NCBI GenBank assembly: GCA_000320605.2
Contig: KB445801.1
Coordinates: 342,883 to 378,156 of the forward strand
Reading direction: 5' to 3'
DNA from: Gelatoporia subvermispora B
Lineage: Eukaryota; Basidiomycota; Agaricomycetes; Polyporales; Gelatoporiaceae
Length of the DNA stretch: 35,274 bases
Positions 32,614 through 35,274 of this stretch are shown here, piece after piece. Each line of letters begins with the position of its first letter. Positions within the stretch are counted from its first letter, which is position 1. Made by a program: the position numbers and the translations under genes. The notes below the pieces were generated by a model. The model was not told where the DNA came from. It searched no databases and saw only the letters and a program-made list of their open reading frames with translations.

Positions 32614-34163
32614 TAATTTTATGTCCAAAATCAAGAGAAGCGGCGCAAAAGTAGACCGAACATGTTCCTGATGATGTGTTCTGCGCACTACGTTACGACT
32701 GTTTTTTAACGAGACTGTGCATATGGAACGGCCAAGGATCTACGGACGCAGGTCGCGCAACAACCAGACCGCCTGCCACAACCCAAGGTGAATTCACAGC
32801 GTGCAAAATATGTGCTACGCCTTGCGTACATCACTGGGCAGGTGCTGCAGATAATTCGAAATATATGCTTTCAAAGAACGTTGAGATAATGAGATGTTCC
32901 GCAGTCTTGAACCTCTCGTTGTGACACGCATAGAGCAAATTAATTTCCCTACTGAGGGATGCGCTTTATATCTCAGGTGTGTTCTCCAGACCCGAAGGTC
33001 GTCCCCCCTGTCGCTTCTACTGAACGCTCAGACGGCGCGCAACTAGCCAGTAGGTCGTGCCTAGATTTTTGGGACACCACGACTTCGACTGCGTGTGATT
33101 TGGGTAGACGGGCCCGCCCCTCGTTATGAAAACAGCTGTAAGAGCTCGATAACTTCTGCTTTCTCGATCAGTCATAGACCCACATTTCGTCATAACGCAT
33201 GACAAATTTCCAGCGTCATAATCATCGACTCTCGAATTCTCTTTTGCACCGGCTGTGAGAATGCCTTCCATATGGTGGGGTTTTCCCACTGTCCTTTTGA
33301 CTATAGGAAGTTTCTACCACCTCAAAAGAATGACTTCAGAGTCTAAAGCAGAGCCTTGCAAATAAGACTGTCACGAGTGCTGATATTCAATCAATGCACA
33401 TATGTAGAACGCTCCCGTGCATCCGAATTGATGTCAAACAGGTCACACTTCAGGAGTTGTCCACCAAGTGTGTTTCACAAGCCATATATAGCACATCTGT
33501 GTAAAGTAGTCCATCCTAGCTCACTAAATCACGTAGACACCACAAGAACAGTACCGGATCAAGCTTCAACGCGGAGAAAAAGGTCCTAAAATGTGCGTCT
33601 TCAAGAAGATAGAGTACCAAGATGTAAGCCATAATCTATGAAGAATCCCTCCGAAGAACTTCACTAACACTCTCGTATAGGTCGAATGAGTCCAGATGGT
33701 TCTTGTAGAGCGTGCAGTGGAGTGTACTGAGAGGTATTATCAACACCTCGGGGCTGAATTGGAAGACCGATTGGCTTGAGATGGCTGGGACGGAACGGCT
33801 GGGCCAGGAAGATGCGACGGTCGCGGAACAGGTCCGGCCTGAGATGGAGAAGCCGTCCCAGAAGGCTGATGTTGAGCCGATGGCTGGGTCGACGGGTGGT
33901 GGACTTGACGGCCATTTCCAGTCGTTGTCTTGGCTTTCCCCTTCGCTCTCCAGCCACCGGAGCTCCTGCAACAAATTCAGGAATAGTAATGCGCCCAAAA
34001 TGAAAGAATGGCGTACGCGGAGGAATCCTGAGGCGAGGTCGCAACCGACGACGTAGAAGGGCTACTGATGAGATCGTGCATGCAATGAGACGTAGGCACG
34101 CGGGATCTCGATGGATTGGCTCACTCTTCAGCCGTTACGGGCGTGGGGATAACCGCGGAAACA
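32614..34163. other. Intergenic region with weak minus-strand frames
   Basis: Two overlapping minus frames at 33636-33998 (120 codons) and 33664-34044 (126 codons) are the longest here. One is Ser/Trp-rich and the other Arg/Pro-rich. At most one can be real, and neither has splice context or a recognised motif, so I leave them uncalled. Confidence 0.35.
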
Positions 34164-34222
34164 GGTGTGGATATAGTCTGTGACAGGTGTTCGGAACACC
34201 TGTCACAGACTATATCCACACC
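34164..34222. repeat. Perfect 59-bp palindrome
   Basis: The left arm 34164-34192 (GGTGTGGATATAGTCTGTGA then CAGGTGTTC) is matched exactly by 34194-34222 around a single G at 34193. There are no mismatches in 29 paired bases. Flanking sequence on the two sides is unrelated. Confidence 0.95.
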
Positions 34223-34589
34223 GGAAGCCGACATGGTCCACGAATGCGATGGGTCTTCCAGAGCTCCGATACGTAGGGGATTTATAACTAGATGTGAATA
34301 GTCGAGTGGACCAAAAACTTGTGACTCAAGGGTTCATCCTGTGTTCATGACTCATTTCCGTCTTCCGAGGTTCTGTGCTGGATATTTGTGAAGCCAGCAC
34401 CGGTCTGTGCAATATGGGTTCGCACCTCGGCGGGCTCGCTCTCCGTCCGTTCAACGTGTGGTACCGCCTTGCTGCTGTCAGATAGTACGCGTATATGCAT
34501 CGTGGGTCAATGTGATCCGAAGTTCTTGTCATATATATCGTACAGCCGCCACGAATGGTGGAATGTCATATTCCATCAGGAAAGTGTCC

Positions 34590-34850
34590 AGTTGGTCTGA
34601 CACGTCTTAAAGGTCTGGATCAGACATATTCAGACAACAAGTGGACCAGACACTGTTGTCTGAATCCATCAGGTTCATTTCTGAATCAGACGGTCAATGT
34701 CTTATTCAGACAAACTCAGACACCATCCAGACACCTCTCAGGCTGTCGTCAGAATGTCGACAAAATTCAAATATATTATGACTACTGTAGTGGTAAATAC
34801 AGCTGTAACCGTCACACTTGTGAAGAGGCTGGCATAGTGTCTGAATTGAC
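34590..34850. repeat. Cluster of GTCTG/CAGAC motifs with a 12-bp inverted repeat
   Basis: About eleven copies of CAGAC or its complement lie within 260 bp, many as TCAGAC or GTCTGA. ATTCAGACAACA at 34628-34639 pairs perfectly with 34654-34665 across a 14-nt loop. The arrangement recalls subterminal repeats of a DNA transposon, but no ends or coding part are visible. Confidence 0.5.
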
Positions 34851-35041
34851 CGGTACGGGTACATGGGGAATTTGGACGATGCATACCTCGTGAATGCAGA
34901 TCCTATTGAGAGGGAGTGGGATGGTGACGGCCGGGTGATATCACACAAGCTGCACCAGGAAGTATAAGATTGGGCTCTGGTTCGGCAAGAGAGGCAGGGG
35001 AAGAAGTAACAAAGGCATAGAAAGTGTTGAGGACGACTCAC

Positions 35042-35191
35042 GGGTAGTGGATTTCTCCGGTGAAAGTATCGAGAAGACTAAGTCGATGTCAGGTGCGGGA
35101 GGATCGGATGTGCAGAGTGCAGCGCTAGACTTGGTGTTCCGGAGTAGACAGATGGTGTCTGCGCCAGGCATTGAGGATTGCGACCGAAGGA
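35042..35191 (-). CDS. Possible internal exon of a minus-strand gene
   Basis: A coding-like segment (HTETFLRSQSSMPGADTICL ... PPAPDIDLVFSILSPEKSTT) lies between a good acceptor (GCTAACATACTCTCTGCTAG, branch CTAAC) and a good donor (C|GTGAGT). The adjoining exons were not found on either side, so the gene's extent is unknown. It could be chance. Confidence 0.3.
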
Positions 35192-35274
35192 AAGTCTCTG
35201 TATGAGCTAGCAGAGAGTATGTTAGCGTGATCATTCAACATCATTGAAAGACAGCGAAGATAAAATATATCAAA

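Noticed and set aside
33636..34044. Two overlapping minus-strand frames of 120 and 126 codons
   Set aside because: They exclude each other and neither shows a motif or splice-supported extension.
1..35274. tRNA, rRNA genes or CRISPR arrays
   Set aside because: No tRNA B-box with paired arms, no rRNA-like conserved stretch and no regularly spaced short repeats were found; the only regular array is the 175-bp exon repeat.

Overview
The window looks like an agaricomycete (mushroom-forming basidiomycete) genome. Its genes are cut by many short introns, mostly 43-62 nt with GT...AG ends. It carries a Plavaka-family transposase gene and a DUF6532 gene, both typical of that group. All exon models below were built by eye from reading frame, splice consensus and family resemblance. 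No alignment, transcript or database search was available.

Region 1 (1-1858) holds the first codons of an unidentified minus-strand gene, about 1.2 kb without a clear gene, and the 3' part of a multi-pass membrane protein gene. Region 2 (1859-18210) is the centrepiece: a stretch of about 16.35 kb bounded by a perfect 16-bp terminal inverted repeat (TACATCAGCAAAATCT) with further imperfect TIR inside it. I read it as one large composite DNA transposon. It carries three genes. A minus-strand gene encodes a protein of about 1,000 residues with RGG-type and acidic tracts. Diverging from it, 236 bp away, is a plus-strand Plavaka transposase whose 12 exons join into an open frame of about 1,239 codons. 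A minus-strand DUF6532 protein at the far end is broken by a 348-nt assembly gap. Intron 6 of the transposase is 4.4 kb long because it has taken in foreign DNA. That DNA includes an intact two-exon gene for a 101-residue double-stranded-RNA-binding-domain-like protein and a trail of decayed gene pieces.

Region 3 (18211-20561) holds the 5' part of a minus-strand membrane-protein gene whose other half probably lies at 1383-1858, so the transposon appears to have split a host gene. Its 5' exons come from tandem duplication of an exon-plus-intron unit of about 175 bp. A small decayed paralogue lies beyond it.

Region 4 (21629-27988) looks like ordinary chromosome: a Kre9/Knh1-like GPI-anchored cell-wall protein, an unrecognised protein, and tyrosyl-DNA phosphodiesterase 1 (TDP1) with an N-terminal ubiquitin- and SUMO-binding-like module, all on the minus strand. 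Region 5 (28412-35274) is gene-poor, with two or three doubtful or damaged genes, a hairpin that shares a 15-mer with the transposon end, a perfect 59-bp palindrome and a cluster of GTCTG/CAGAC motifs.

Within the transposon, the transposase would cut and move the element through its TIRs. The acidic/RGG protein and the DUF6532 protein look like passengers or accessory factors. The dsRNA-binding protein could act in RNA silencing, but that is inference only.
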